Shown here piece by piece: positions 26,733-35,380 of a stretch of DNA of 55,915 nucleotides. Both the position numbers and the translations under genes were made by a program. The notes under the pieces were generated by a model. It was not told the origin of the DNA. It did not search any database and worked only from the letters and a program-made list of their open reading frames with translations. This stretch comes from Bacteroidia bacterium (GTDB lineage: Bacteria; Bacteroidota; Bacteroidia; NS11-12g; UBA9320): positions 1 to 55,915 of the forward strand of contig JADHMR010000005.1 of assembly GCA_016779945.1 (NCBI GenBank), read 5' to 3'. Every line of letters begins with the position of its first letter. Position 1 is the first letter of the stretch.

Positions 26733-28424
26733 TTATTTAGGGTAGTTTTTTCTAATCTTATAAAGCTTGTCACCGTCTTGGTAAAATTGAATTTTGATTC
26801 TACTTATTTCATCATCTATCGGTGTTTTGGCATGGTGAACATTTGAAGGGATAATTCCTTTAAGCGAACTCATTTTTTTGTGATAATTTAAAAAACCTAA
26901 GAATTTCCGTCTCACATAATAGGTTAAGTCCATAGAGTTAGCTAATCCTTTGAAAACGATAATTTCACTAGAATTTGAAGAAAAAATAGATGGATTCGTT
27001 GTTTTAGAATTGATGTAATTTAGATATTCATAAGCTACATCAAATCGAGCAATTCCAAACCCTTTGATTGAGTCAGGATTATTATTTTGATCAGCTGTTT
27101 GACGAATTAAATTATTGATTTCTAAAGGAGATAATTTTGGAAATGCTTGTAAAAGGCATGCTACACCGCCCGCAACAATAGGAGTGGAGAAACTCGTGCC
27201 ATTTCCTTGATAATAATATCCTGAAGGACTTGAGACGGTTGCTTTGACACCTAATGCTACCACGTCAGGTTTAATAGATTTATTTGCATTATTACCTCTA
27301 CTACTAAAACGAGCAGGATCCCCATTTTTGGTAATAGCACCAACCGTCAAGACTTCTTCGGCATCACCTGGAAATCCAATTTTTTTCCATTTGCTATCGC
27401 CCTGATTTCCAGCACTATTTATTACGATTATTCCTTTGGATACTGCTGTTTTTGCACCTCTACTAATAAATGAAGTATTACCATCTAATTGACTATGATT
27501 ATAATTCATTTTTGGATCATCAAATTGGTTGTAGCCCAATGATGATGTAATAATATCTACACCTATACTATCAGCAATTTCTGCTGCTTTACACCAATTT
27601 AATTCTTCGATAGGATATTCACTTTTTCCATTTTCTGTTTTGAATAATGTAAGTTTTGCAAGTGGTCCACTACCGATAAACTTTCCTTTATCATAAGCTC
27701 CAAGTGCAGATGCACAAGCTGTACCGTGTGTGTCAAAATCGCTTAATGAATTATCTAAATTTACTAGATCATAACCAAACATCAACTTATCATTGGCTTG
27801 GTGTCTTAAAAAACCAGGTATTTTAGTGATGTTTTTAAATCCTGCATCGAAAACAGCAACACTTACACGATTTCCGTTAAACCCTTTTTTATGAAGATGT
27901 AGAACTCCTATTTGTTGATTTTGTTGATATGATTTACCGTAATCTAACTCATTTAAACTACTTGTTTCCATTGTGCTGGATTTCAATTTTACAGTGGGTT
28001 TATAGAAATCTACGGCTTCTCTTTTACTATTTGGATTTATCGTACCAACGTATTTTATTTCTGATATAAATGCTAAGCTATCTAGAGTTGAAACATAGGT
28101 TTTAGACGATTCAATAACGGCACTATTAGACCATTTTAAGGCATATCTAACTGTTATGCTATCCAATTGATTAAGTTTTTGTAGATAATCTTTTTTAACT
28201 GGATAGTCACTGTAATTCAGCGGAATTTGATATTTATTCCTTCGTTCAATTGCCTTGGGGCTCAAGATTTCGTTGATATTGAAATTAGTATCCTTATCAT
28301 TAAATTGAACGTAGAATGCATGATTAGCATTTTGAGAAAAACTAAGATGCGACCAAAACAAAATAATAATTAATATAATCTTACCAGTTGCTACTGATAA
28401 TGGTTTTTGTGTATTCGATTCCAT
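26733..28424 (-). CDS. secreted S8 (subtilisin-like) serine peptidase
   Basis: A 563-residue protein with a hydrophobic signal after residue 15 (IILIIILFWSHLSFSQ). The catalytic triad is visible: Asp193 in VAVFDAGF, His233 in DTHGTACAS and Ser411 in GNGTSFSTPIVAGG, with the oxyanion Asn340 in NSAGNQGD. Residues 30-170 look like a propeptide-type N-terminal domain. The end, after about residue 460, lacks an obvious T9SS tail. The start overlaps the upstream lipoprotein gene by 44 nt, so the two are probably coexpressed. It could process surface proteins or degrade exogenous protein. Confidence 0.9.
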   Translation of the reverse strand: MESNTQKPLSVATGKIILIIILFWSHLSFSQNANHAFYVQFNDKDTNFNINEILSPKAIERRNKYQIPLNYSDYPVKKDYLQKLNQLDSITVRYALKWSNSAVIESSKTYVSTLDSLAFISEIKYVGTINPNSKREAVDFYKPTVKLKSSTMETSSLNELDYGKSYQQNQQIGVLHLHKKGFNGNRVSVAVFDAGFKNITKIPGFLRHQANDKLMFGYDLVNLDNSLSDFDTHGTACASALGAYDKGKFIGSGPLAKLTLFKTENGKSEYPIEELNWCKAAEIADSIGVDIITSSLGYNQFDDPKMNYNHSQLDGNTSFISRGAKTAVSKGIIVINSAGNQGDSKWKKIGFPGDAEEVLTVGAITKNGDPARFSSRGNNANKSIKPDVVALGVKATVSSPSGYYYQGNGTSFSTPIVAGGVACLLQAFPKLSPLEINNLIRQTADQNNNPDSIKGFGIARFDVAYEYLNYINSKTTNPSIFSSNSSEIIVFKGLANSMDLTYYVRRKFLGFLNYHKKMSSLKGIIPSNVHHAKTPIDDEISRIKIQFYQDGDKLYKIRKNYPK

Positions 28425-29058
28425 CTTTATATTTTCCAGGTTGTGTTTCGATATCGCGGAATTTACGTGAAATTAGACCAATGCCACGAGCATATACTTC
28501 TTCTTCAAAAATTGTAAATATAATATCTTCTTGGTCACCAAGATTGACAATTACCGTCTCGGAGAATAAACTATCCTTGATACGATATAATCCATCTGTA
28601 TTTTGATAAAACCCATATTGGGTTTCTTGACTATTTAACATATTTATATCCCAACTTTTATTGTCTTTAACTGGGAAACTTAATTTGATACGTTTAACAT
28701 CTAAATCTGATCTTTCAAGGCTATAGTTGTCTACTTTAATGACTGCATAATATTGAAATTCCCAATTTAGTCCTTCATCATAACTATAATCTATTCGTAA
28801 TTGATACGAAGAGTCTTTTTCTTGATCAATAAATGGGGTTTCTATGGTTTCTTTAATCCAATAAGTTGTCGTATCAGTTGAACTATTAAATGCATCGTGA
28901 TTAAATTCTTCATAAGAATAAATAATAAACTTATCTTTTTTAGTTGGATAGAAGCTGGCTTTGGATGGGTAAACTAATTTACCAGTTTCACCACAGCCCC
29001 AACTAAATAACAGGACTTGTAAAAAGAAAATAAATATTACGGGATTTAATTTCATCAT
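28381..29058 (-). CDS. lipoprotein of unknown function
   Basis: A 225-residue protein with a lipoprotein signal (MMKLNPVIFIFFLQVLLFSWGCGETG, Cys at about residue 22). The mature part is beta-rich and polar (WIKETIETPF, YQLRIDYSYDEGLNWEFQYYAVI, VYARGIGLISRKFRDIE). I do not recognise a family. It lies directly upstream of a secreted subtilase and overlaps it by 44 nt, so the pair may work together, for instance as an anchored partner, but this is inference. A TACTTTTG promoter box lies 14 nt upstream. Confidence 0.6.
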   Translation of the reverse strand: MMKLNPVIFIFFLQVLLFSWGCGETGKLVYPSKASFYPTKKDKFIIYSYEEFNHDAFNSSTDTTTYWIKETIETPFIDQEKDSSYQLRIDYSYDEGLNWEFQYYAVIKVDNYSLERSDLDVKRIKLSFPVKDNKSWDINMLNSQETQYGFYQNTDGLYRIKDSLFSETVIVNLGDQEDIIFTIFEEEVYARGIGLISRKFRDIETQPGKYKDGIEYTKTIISSNW

Positions 29059-29072
29059 TATTTTACTTTGTT

Positions 29073-29080
29073 CAAAAGTA
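29073..29080 (-). promoter_or_regulatory. -7 element for the lipoprotein-subtilase unit
   Basis: On the minus strand this reads TACTTTTG, exact TAnnTTTG, 14 nt before the ATG at 29058. No -33 seen. Confidence 0.45.
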
Positions 29081-29138
29081 TTTTACGAAAATAACTCATC
29101 CTGATAAGTAGATACTTTATAATGGTGATATTATTACA

Positions 29139-29146
29139 TATTTTTG
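29139..29146 (+). promoter_or_regulatory. -7 element for folD-queE
   Basis: TATTTTTG is an exact TAnnTTTG, 8 nt before ATG 29155 and downstream of the alternative ATG 29122, so it favours the later start. Confidence 0.5.
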
Positions 29147-29154
29147 ACCCACAA

Positions 29155-30036
29155 ATGGTAACAATCATCGATGGCAAGAGTCTCGCTCAAAAACTGAGAC
29201 GTAAAATCAAAGAGGAAGTTTCAAAATATCTTGACTCTGGGAATCGAGCACCTCATTTGGCGGCTATTCTTGTAGGAGAGGATGGAGCTAGCAGGACTTA
29301 TGTTGCCAGTAAAGAAAGAGATTGTGATTTTGTTGGTTTTGATTCAACAGTTCATCGCTTACCCGTAGATACCTCAGAAAATGAATTATTAGATTTAATT
29401 GATAGTATCAACTCGAATGATAATATTGATGGTTTAATTGTGCAATTGCCTTTACCCAAGCATATGGATACTTCAAAAGTTACAGATGCTATTGCTCCAA
29501 AAATTGATGTTGATGGATTTCATCCTGTTAATGTTGGACGTCTTACAAAAAATGAAGATACCTATATTAGTGCTACACCTTTTGGCATTATTATGATGCT
29601 AGAAGAATACGGAATAGAAACTATAGGCAAGCATTGTGTTGTAATTGGTAGAAGTAATATTGTCGGAAGACCTATGAGCATACTAATGAGTAGAGGAGGT
29701 TATCCTGGTGATTCGACTGTGACTATTTGCCATAGAAATACAGAGAATCTTATATCTCATACCTCGGTGGCAGATATAGTTATTGTAGCTGTTGGAATAC
29801 CTCATTTTTTGAAAGGAGACATGGTTAAAAAAGGGGCGGTAGTCATCGATGTTGGAATTACAAGAGTGGATGCCGATAATGCTAAAGGATATGAATTAAG
29901 AGGGGATGCAGATTTTAATTCACTTGTAAACAAATGTACTGCAATCACCCCAGTGCCTGGTGGTGTTGGTCCAATGACCAGATATGGTTTGCTTCACAAT
30001 ACACTAAAGAGTTATAAAAGAAAATTGAATTTATGA
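29155..30036 (+). CDS. folD: bifunctional methylenetetrahydrofolate dehydrogenase/cyclohydrolase
   Basis: About 293 residues from ATG 29155, which begins with the family-typical MVTIIDGKSLAQKLR; the upstream ATG 29122 would add 11 residues and precedes the promoter box. FolD interconverts methylene-, methenyl- and formyl-tetrahydrofolate. Visible motifs: YVASKERDCDFVGF with the catalytic Lys near residue 55, DGLIVQLPLPKHMD near 100, KDVDGFHP-like IDVDGFHPVN near 120, VIGRSNIVGRP near 165 and the C-terminal TPVPGGVGPMT. The stop overlaps the queE start (ATGATGA). Confidence 0.96.
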   Translation: MVTIIDGKSLAQKLRRKIKEEVSKYLDSGNRAPHLAAILVGEDGASRTYVASKERDCDFVGFDSTVHRLPVDTSENELLDLIDSINSNDNIDGLIVQLPLPKHMDTSKVTDAIAPKIDVDGFHPVNVGRLTKNEDTYISATPFGIIMMLEEYGIETIGKHCVVIGRSNIVGRPMSILMSRGGYPGDSTVTICHRNTENLISHTSVADIVIVAVGIPHFLKGDMVKKGAVVIDVGITRVDADNAKGYELRGDADFNSLVNKCTAITPVPGGVGPMTRYGLLHNTLKSYKRKLNL

Positions 30037-30632
30037 TGAGCCTACCCGTCATGGAATATTTTTACTCGGTACAGGGTGAAGGAGTTTTTGTAGGTCAACC
30101 TTCCTTTTTTATTCGTTTGGGTGGTTGTGATATTGGCTGTGTCTGGTGTGATGTAAAAGATAGTTGGGATGCAGAAAAGCACCCTAGGTTATCTGTAGAT
30201 TTTTTAATTGAAGAAGCTAATAAACATCCCAGTAAATTATTAATTATAACCGGGGGTGAGCCAGCTATGTATGATTTGACTGAATTGACAAAAAAATTCA
30301 AGGAAGCAGGCTATCGAATTCATATTGAAACAAGTGGAGCTTATCCTTTAATTGGTCATTTTGATTGGATTACATTTTCACCTAAGAAATTTAAGGCACC
30401 ATTGAAAGAGGTCGCAAGGATAGCCAACGAATTGAAGGTTGTGGTGTTCAATAAAAGTGATATTCAATGGGCAGAGGAACACCAAAAATTAGTTTCTTCG
30501 GATTGTAAACTGTTCCTTCAACCAGAATGGGATAAACGAGAGATTACTGAAAAGATAGTATTTGAATATTCCTTATCAAAGCCAAACTGGTTTGTGAGTC
30601 TGCAAACTCATAAATATTTGGGTGTAGATTAA
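30033..30632 (+). CDS. queE: 7-carboxy-7-deazaguanine synthase (radical SAM)
   Basis: A 199-residue QueE that makes CDG, a precursor of queuosine. The N-terminus has YSVQGEGVFVGQPSFFIRLGGC, then the radical-SAM cluster motif C-DIG-C-VW-C (CxxxCxxC) near residues 31-38, followed by DVKDSWD, a block typical of the short Bacteroidota QueE. ITGGEPAMY near residue 72 is the SAM-binding GGE motif, and HIETSGA follows. No other que gene is present in the window. It overlaps folD by 4 nt, a functionally odd pairing. Confidence 0.9.
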   Translation: MMSLPVMEYFYSVQGEGVFVGQPSFFIRLGGCDIGCVWCDVKDSWDAEKHPRLSVDFLIEEANKHPSKLLIITGGEPAMYDLTELTKKFKEAGYRIHIETSGAYPLIGHFDWITFSPKKFKAPLKEVARIANELKVVVFNKSDIQWAEEHQKLVSSDCKLFLQPEWDKREITEKIVFEYSLSKPNWFVSLQTHKYLGVD

Positions 30633-30692
30633 GTTATCCCAATAACTTTAATAGGTCATATTACTTTCAATTGAGTATGAAAAAATCTCAAA

Positions 30693-32027
30693 TCACTGAA
30701 CATAGTTTTGTGCGGCACTAATTCTGCTAACGTTATGATTTCTTAATGTTTGAACAGCTGAATTAAACTGTCCATTAACATATGAATATCCGTTAACTTC
30801 ATTAGTTGCAGAAACATTCAAAAGGGATTCTTGATTGTCATAAATAGTTGTCATTCTACTATTTTCAAAAGAAGTTTCAATAAATGATTTAACGTAGCTT
30901 TTATAAATATTTTCGTACTCATTATCGGCAATAATATAGCTTATTAATGGCCAATCGTCTCCAACTTCGTTCATTTCAAAAGAGAGTGATCCCCCGCGTT
31001 TACCATTTTGAAAAGCTTCATTATTATCCCATGTTATCCATTTTATTAAATCGTCATTTGGATCGTGATAGAGGTAATAATTATGAGTCATTCTGCCATA
31101 GGTATCCCAATTCTGAAGTGTATTGTTTGCAGCGAGATATTTTAAAAATCCATCAACATCAAATACATTTTCTAAGTTTTTTTTCCATGCAGTAGGGTCA
31201 GTGTTTCGAGTGTCAGCGTGGAGCAAATCAAACATCTCTTTAATATCACTTCTGTTATTGATTTCTTCATTGGTTTTTAGTTCGAAGTCGTCTAGTGTAA
31301 AACCGTTCGTTGAAAATCTTGCACCATCTCCATCAGGTTTGTAACAATTTCCACTTTTAGATCCGAACCAGTTTTTTAGAAAAGTATCAAAAACAATCTC
31401 AGTCATGGTATAGACTCCATAATATTTATACGTTCCTGTGCCTTCATCAATATATATTTCATAAAAGGATGTCCTAACAGCGGGAACTCCGAAATTTCTG
31501 AATAGATCTGCAGCAGATTTTTCACGCATTATTGCAGGGTCGTTGTAATTACTGCTCAAAGACAGTTCTTTAAAACCATAAAAACGTTGATCTGAAATTT
31601 CGGGGAATTCATACTCCCACTTATCAAAGTCTAGCCTAAGAGGTAGTTTATTACTATTAGCTCTCAGCGATGAATTACCCTTGTATCTTATGCCAACATG
31701 TGCCCAAGTCATGTTATTAAAATTTACTTCACAATGAAAGTAATCCGGATTTTCAGTTGGGAAACCGCCTGGGCCTCCACCGCCTCTTTTTTGTGATAGA
31801 TCTCTTTGCATATCTTGCCACTCTTGAGTTGTAAATATGATATTAAGTCTATTTACCTTTTCTTGATTAAATACGACATCATAATCAGCTGGGAATCCGT
31901 TAGAATGACTAGCAGTCCCTTGTCTATTATCACCGTCTTGATTGGGTACAAAGATTTCTTTTTTACATGAAAACAAAACAAGAGTCAATAATGAAATACT
32001 TCCAATTTTTAACTTCCAATTTTTCAT
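30693..32027 (-). CDS. CotH family protein, lipoprotein
   Basis: A 444-residue lipoprotein (LLTLVLFSCKKE, Cys about residue 21) of the CotH kinase-like family. Visible markers: FNQEKVNRLNIIFTTQEWQDM, HVGIRYKGNSSLR, KLPLRLDFDKW, ELSLSSNYNDPAIMREKSAADLFRNFGVPA, YYGVYTMTEIVFDTFL and WITWDNNEAF. CotH proteins from spore coats and eukaryotes can act as atypical protein kinases; the substrate here is unknown. It is the last gene of a four-gene minus-strand unit with DUF2490, DUF4956 and VTC genes, a set I recall as recurrent in bacteria. A Gly-rich insert (QKRGGGGPGGF) follows the first helix. Confidence 0.85.
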   Translation of the reverse strand: MKNWKLKIGSISLLTLVLFSCKKEIFVPNQDGDNRQGTASHSNGFPADYDVVFNQEKVNRLNIIFTTQEWQDMQRDLSQKRGGGGPGGFPTENPDYFHCEVNFNNMTWAHVGIRYKGNSSLRANSNKLPLRLDFDKWEYEFPEISDQRFYGFKELSLSSNYNDPAIMREKSAADLFRNFGVPAVRTSFYEIYIDEGTGTYKYYGVYTMTEIVFDTFLKNWFGSKSGNCYKPDGDGARFSTNGFTLDDFELKTNEEINNRSDIKEMFDLLHADTRNTDPTAWKKNLENVFDVDGFLKYLAANNTLQNWDTYGRMTHNYYLYHDPNDDLIKWITWDNNEAFQNGKRGGSLSFEMNEVGDDWPLISYIIADNEYENIYKSYVKSFIETSFENSRMTTIYDNQESLLNVSATNEVNGYSYVNGQFNSAVQTLRNHNVSRISAAQNYVQ

Positions 32028-32034
32028 TTTAATG

Positions 32035-32727
32035 TTATTTAATGGTGAATTTATAGTTTATACCCATGATGTTTGTCCTTTTGGGGTAATCTCCAAAGAG
32101 TTCATTTTCAGTTCTTACGAAAGCACCTATGCTTCCTTTTTTCAATTTATAGTCCGAACCCAGCGTATAGCGAATTTTAAATATACCCTCGTTTACCGTA
32201 ATCCCATTGAATAGTTCAGCAGAAAATGTGGGGTCTATTTTCCAATCTCTAATATTGTAAGTAGATGCTACTTTGAATCGAACGGTTTTTATAATCTCAT
32301 CTGAAGTTCTTTCTAGTTCATCTTTATTTTGATATCTAATTCGATATTTCATTGCAAAGCGATCAATGGAATGTCTGAATTCGATGTCTCCATGCCATCT
32401 AAGGTGTTTTTCGTTACCTTGAATTTTACCTTCATTATCGTTCTCGATTATTAATCTAGAGGCAAAGCCGATACTCAAAAAGTCAGCTAGTTTGTATTTT
32501 AGCCCTAGTTGAGTAAAATTTACATCTAATGTGCTTGTATTATCTTTTAATCTGAGTTGTTGTGATAGGCTTAACCTTAACTTTTTTGTAGGTTTATATC
32601 GAAGATCAATAGATGTCCAAGTTTCAAAATCTTGTATCGTGTAATAGGTTCCGTCTTGGGCTTGAGAAACCATTGGTAGAAAAATTAATAAGCAGACGAC
32701 CAAACTTATATTTAATAATTTATTCAT
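32035..32727 (-). CDS. DUF2490-type outer-membrane barrel protein
   Basis: A 230-residue protein with a signal peptide ending near residue 23 (FLPMVSQAQ). The rest is made of amphipathic strands ending in aromatic residues (WTSIDLRYKPTKKLRLSLSQQLRL, RWHGDIEFRHSID, YKFTIK at the end), the pattern of a small beta-barrel of the DUF2490 family. Its role is unknown; in this operon it may provide an outer-membrane partner for the CotH and VTC/DUF4956 proteins. It overlaps the DUF4956 gene by 8 nt and is 7 nt before the CotH gene. Confidence 0.75.
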   Translation of the reverse strand: MNKLLNISLVVCLLIFLPMVSQAQDGTYYTIQDFETWTSIDLRYKPTKKLRLSLSQQLRLKDNTSTLDVNFTQLGLKYKLADFLSIGFASRLIIENDNEGKIQGNEKHLRWHGDIEFRHSIDRFAMKYRIRYQNKDELERTSDEIIKTVRFKVASTYNIRDWKIDPTFSAELFNGITVNEGIFKIRYTLGSDYKLKKGSIGAFVRTENELFGDYPKRTNIMGINYKFTIK

Positions 32728-33328
32728 GAGGTTTCAAATATTTAATAGTGATTAAAGTGGTATCTCTTAAGAAATCAATTGACCCAATTTCAACATCTAC
32801 TACGGTAAGACCTGTTCTCTCTTCAAGGTCTTGTATTAGTATGTCTCTCATTTCAGGTTTGATATTTTCAATTTTTTCGTAAGTGATTTTTTTACTTAGC
32901 GTATTTTCTCTGAACAATAACCGCTCAATGAGGTATATTGTAATAACAACAATGATGTTTGCACCCACAATTTCTGCATAGCTCATCTTTTGATTAGCTA
33001 ATGAGTTTATGACTGATATACCAATAATTATAAATAGGTAAGTCATTTCTTTGATAGGTATAGGATTGGTCCGGTAGCGTATAATTCCAAAAATCGCAAA
33101 CAATCCTAAAGCCATACCAATATCTAATTCATATTTTTTAAGTGTAAAGCAAAGAAAGAATACAATTATACCTATCATATAATAGGTAAATAGATAATCT
33201 CTATTTTTTACAGTAGAATAGTATAACCATTGAATAATGATTATTAAAAAGGAGATGTTGAGTAAAAATCGAAACATCATTTTATAGAAGTCATCATCAA
33301 ATAGGGGTATGCTCAAAAACTCACTCAT
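32720..33328 (-). CDS. DUF4956 membrane protein
   Basis: A 202-residue inner-membrane protein with four to five helices (LNISFLIIIIQWLYYS, YYMIGIIVFFLCFTL, GMALGLFAIFGIIRY, YLFIIIGISVINSLA, NIIVVITIYLIERLLF) and a C-terminal cytosolic tail (RDILIQDLEERTGLTVVDVEIGSIDF). The GLFAIFGIIRYRTNPIPIKEM block is the hallmark of DUF4956. In many genomes this family sits beside a VTC-domain polyphosphate polymerase, so it may be its membrane partner. It overlaps the VTC gene by 4 nt. Confidence 0.85.
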   Translation of the reverse strand: MSEFLSIPLFDDDFYKMMFRFLLNISFLIIIIQWLYYSTVKNRDYLFTYYMIGIIVFFLCFTLKKYELDIGMALGLFAIFGIIRYRTNPIPIKEMTYLFIIIGISVINSLANQKMSYAEIVGANIIVVITIYLIERLLFRENTLSKKITYEKIENIKPEMRDILIQDLEERTGLTVVDVEIGSIDFLRDTTLITIKYLKPHE

Positions 33329-34059
33329 AGGTTATTTATTTTACTGATTTTATTGAATTTACTTTTAAATATATTTTGCTTTAAGGATGCATCACTTTTT
33401 GCCATACCCATGCAATATTTACTTAATCTCATTGGGTGAATACCCATTGAACTTAACGATTGATATACTGGTGAATGCCTATTTATACGTTCATGTTTTA
33501 ATTCAAGAATAACAAGATTTTGGTAGAAAGGGGCACCATTAAACGATAGATTTGAGTCAATAGTTACTCGTTCAGTTAAATGCTTATTAACAAGAGTGAA
33601 TCGATTGAATTGATTGTCTATTGATTTTTCAAGAGTATAATTTTCACCAATTGTCTTATGAATAAAGGATAGTGAATTCATGTCTAATTTTTCATTGAAT
33701 GAAGTAATTGGTATCCTTTTTTTTGAGGTATTTCCGTTATTAGATTTCTTTTTCACTTCTAAGAAAAATAAATTGGATTCTACATAATTGCGAATTCTGA
33801 CTTTCACTCTTTTTGCTTTGCCATTATGATGCATTAGGTATAGATGAGCATCAGGTGTATCAAAGTAATTAGACTTGTAGGTCATCATACGATTTTGACC
33901 GATTTTTAAAACCTTATACTGTTCTTTAATATATTCTAATAGGAGAGGAACTAAGCTAACGTGAAAAACAAATTTTGTATCAACTCTTTTCATCAGTGAT
34001 ACAGCTTCCATTTCATTAAGAGATATGGATTCGAATTTATCTAAGTTATATGAAATCAA
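33325..34059 (-). CDS. VTC-domain (polyphosphate polymerase-like) protein
   Basis: Up to 244 residues. The CYTH-like VTC tunnel motifs are all visible: RVDTKFVFH near residue 25, YKSNYFDTPDAHLY near 63, KRVKVRIRNY near 84, FFLEVKKKSN near 97, VTIDSNLSF near 165, LVILELKHE near 180 and LSKYCMGMA near 214. In yeast Vtc4 this domain makes polyphosphate from ATP. The start is uncertain: no ATG exists before the conserved FESISLNEM block. The TTG at 34059 overlaps the promoter box, and the first ATG (34011) removes 16 residues. First gene of the CotH operon. Confidence 0.85.
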   Translation of the reverse strand: MISYNLDKFESISLNEMEAVSLMKRVDTKFVFHVSLVPLLLEYIKEQYKVLKIGQNRMMTYKSNYFDTPDAHLYLMHHNGKAKRVKVRIRNYVESNLFFLEVKKKSNNGNTSKKRIPITSFNEKLDMNSLSFIHKTIGENYTLEKSIDNQFNRFTLVNKHLTERVTIDSNLSFNGAPFYQNLVILELKHERINRHSPVYQSLSSMGIHPMRLSKYCMGMAKSDASLKQNIFKSKFNKISKINNL

Positions 34060-34087
34060 ATGTATATGGTAAAGATTTATAATTCAA
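34057..34087 (-). promoter_or_regulatory. promoter of the VTC-DUF4956-DUF2490-CotH operon
   Basis: On the minus strand TTG (34087-34085), 20 nt, then TACATTTG (34064-34057): a complete Bacteroidota -33/-7 promoter. The start of transcription would be near 34050, inside the presumed first codons of the VTC gene. Confidence 0.6.
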
Positions 34088-34109
34088 TTACATTACTTTG
34101 ATTTTTAAG

Positions 34110-34142
34110 TTACGTTAATTGAAAGTTTATTTTACGTTAATA
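34110..34142 (-). promoter_or_regulatory. three 11-bp phased repeats upstream of the VTC operon (candidate activator box)
   Basis: On the minus strand the core reads TTAAC-6 nt-TAAAC-6 nt-TTAAC, a strict 11-bp period. The outer copies share a 10-bp identity (TTACGTTAAT on the plus strand at 34110-34119 and 34132-34141). It lies about 45 nt upstream of the operon's -7 box. Phased 11-bp direct repeats are the typical target of OmpR/PhoB-type response regulators, so phosphate control of a polyphosphate-type gene is a reasonable hypothesis, not shown. Confidence 0.4.
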
Positions 34143-34206
34143 AATTACAAATAAAAGCATTTAAATATAACTTATACGTCATGGATGAGCTAATGCAAGC
34201 AAAAAA

Positions 34207-35361
34207 TTATAACCAATGAAGATGATAGTCCTTGATTTCTAAATCTAGGGCTGCCTTTGTTACTCTCAATGGCTTGAAGGTATCAATCATTACTGCAAGT
34301 TCTTCTGTGGCGGATTTTCCGATACTGGCTTCTTGAGCTCCAGGTGTTGGACCATGAGGTATTCCTCCTGGATGAAGACTCATTTGACCAGGTTCAACAT
34401 GTCCCTTACTCATAAATTGTCCATCGACATAATACATCACTTCATCGCTATCAATATTGCTGTGCCAATAGGGAGCTGGTATGCTAAGTGGATGATAATC
34501 AAATAATCGAGGCACAAAACTGCATATTACAAAATTGTGTGCTTCAAACGTTTGATGGATTGGGGGTGGAAGATGAATTCTGCCCGTGATAGGCTCAAAA
34601 TCATGTATACTAAAAATAAAGGGGTAATGAAAACCATCCCATCCAATCAAGCAAAACGGATGATATTTATAGGTATAAGGGTAAAGTTTATCTTCTTTTT
34701 TAGTTTTAATCAAAAACTCACCTTCTTCAATTATAGTTTCAAGATTTTCAGGTTGTTTAATGTCTCTTTCGCAGAAAGGAGAGTGTTCTAAAAGTTGTCC
34801 GGTTTTACTGGTATATCTTTTGGGATATAAAACAGGACTATGACTCTCTATGATGAGAAGTTTGTTGTCCTCACTATCAAACTCCATTTGATAAATCACT
34901 CCTCTTGGAATAACGATGTAGTCACCATACTTAAATTTAAGTTGTCCGTAATTGGTTCTACACGTGCCACTTCCATGATGAACAAAAATCACTTCATCAC
35001 TGTCGCCATTTTTGTAGAAATAGTTTTTCATGCTCTTACGTGGTTTGGCCATACATATTTGAACATCACTATTCGTCAAAAGGATGACACGACTATCCAA
35101 GAAATCATCTTCGGGTGCTACGTCAAAACTTTTGAAACTACGATGAAGCATTTCCATATCTCCAGCTAATTCTGGTTTGAGAGATGTGGGTTCATCTACT
35201 TTGATTATAGCAGTAGGAGGATAGTGGTGGTATAATAAACTGTAACTGTTAGAAAATCCTTCAGTTGAAAAAAGTTCTTCAGCATACAGTTCGCCGTCAG
35301 GCCTTCTAAATTGGGTATGTCTCTTTGGGGGTATTTGTCCTAAGCTTTTATAGTGTGGCAT
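34207..35361 (-). CDS. hmgA: homogentisate 1,2-dioxygenase-like protein
   Basis: A 384-residue cupin-fold enzyme that opens the ring of homogentisate in tyrosine and phenylalanine breakdown. It resembles the Bacteroidota form of the family: SLGQIPPKRHTQFR, YGDYIVIPRGVIYQME, WDGFHYPFIFSIHDFEPI, FVPRLFDYHPL, HSNIDSDEVMYYVDG near residue 300 and LHPGGIPHGPTPG near 326, where the iron-binding His and Glu residues are expected. No maleylacetoacetate isomerase or fumarylacetoacetase gene is seen nearby. It has its own TACTTTTG promoter box 19 nt upstream. Confidence 0.85.
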   Translation of the reverse strand: MPHYKSLGQIPPKRHTQFRRPDGELYAEELFSTEGFSNSYSLLYHHYPPTAIIKVDEPTSLKPELAGDMEMLHRSFKSFDVAPEDDFLDSRVILLTNSDVQICMAKPRKSMKNYFYKNGDSDEVIFVHHGSGTCRTNYGQLKFKYGDYIVIPRGVIYQMEFDSEDNKLLIIESHSPVLYPKRYTSKTGQLLEHSPFCERDIKQPENLETIIEEGEFLIKTKKEDKLYPYTYKYHPFCLIGWDGFHYPFIFSIHDFEPITGRIHLPPPIHQTFEAHNFVICSFVPRLFDYHPLSIPAPYWHSNIDSDEVMYYVDGQFMSKGHVEPGQMSLHPGGIPHGPTPGAQEASIGKSATEELAVMIDTFKPLRVTKAALDLEIKDYHLHWL

Positions 35362-35380
35362 ATGTATTTAAATGATACTT

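Noticed and set aside
29122-29154. ATG 29122 as start of folD
   Set aside because: The promoter box TATTTTTG sits between this ATG and ATG 29155, and the later start matches the usual FolD N-terminus.
30033-30632. Radical SAM protein as an activase (NrdG/PflA type)
   Set aside because: The cluster spacing CxxxCxxC alone is shared, but YSVQGEG at the N-terminus and WCDVKDSWD are QueE features.
30631-30648. AAGTTAT/ATAACTT hairpin after queE as a terminator
   Set aside because: The stem has one G-C type pair, and no T run follows.
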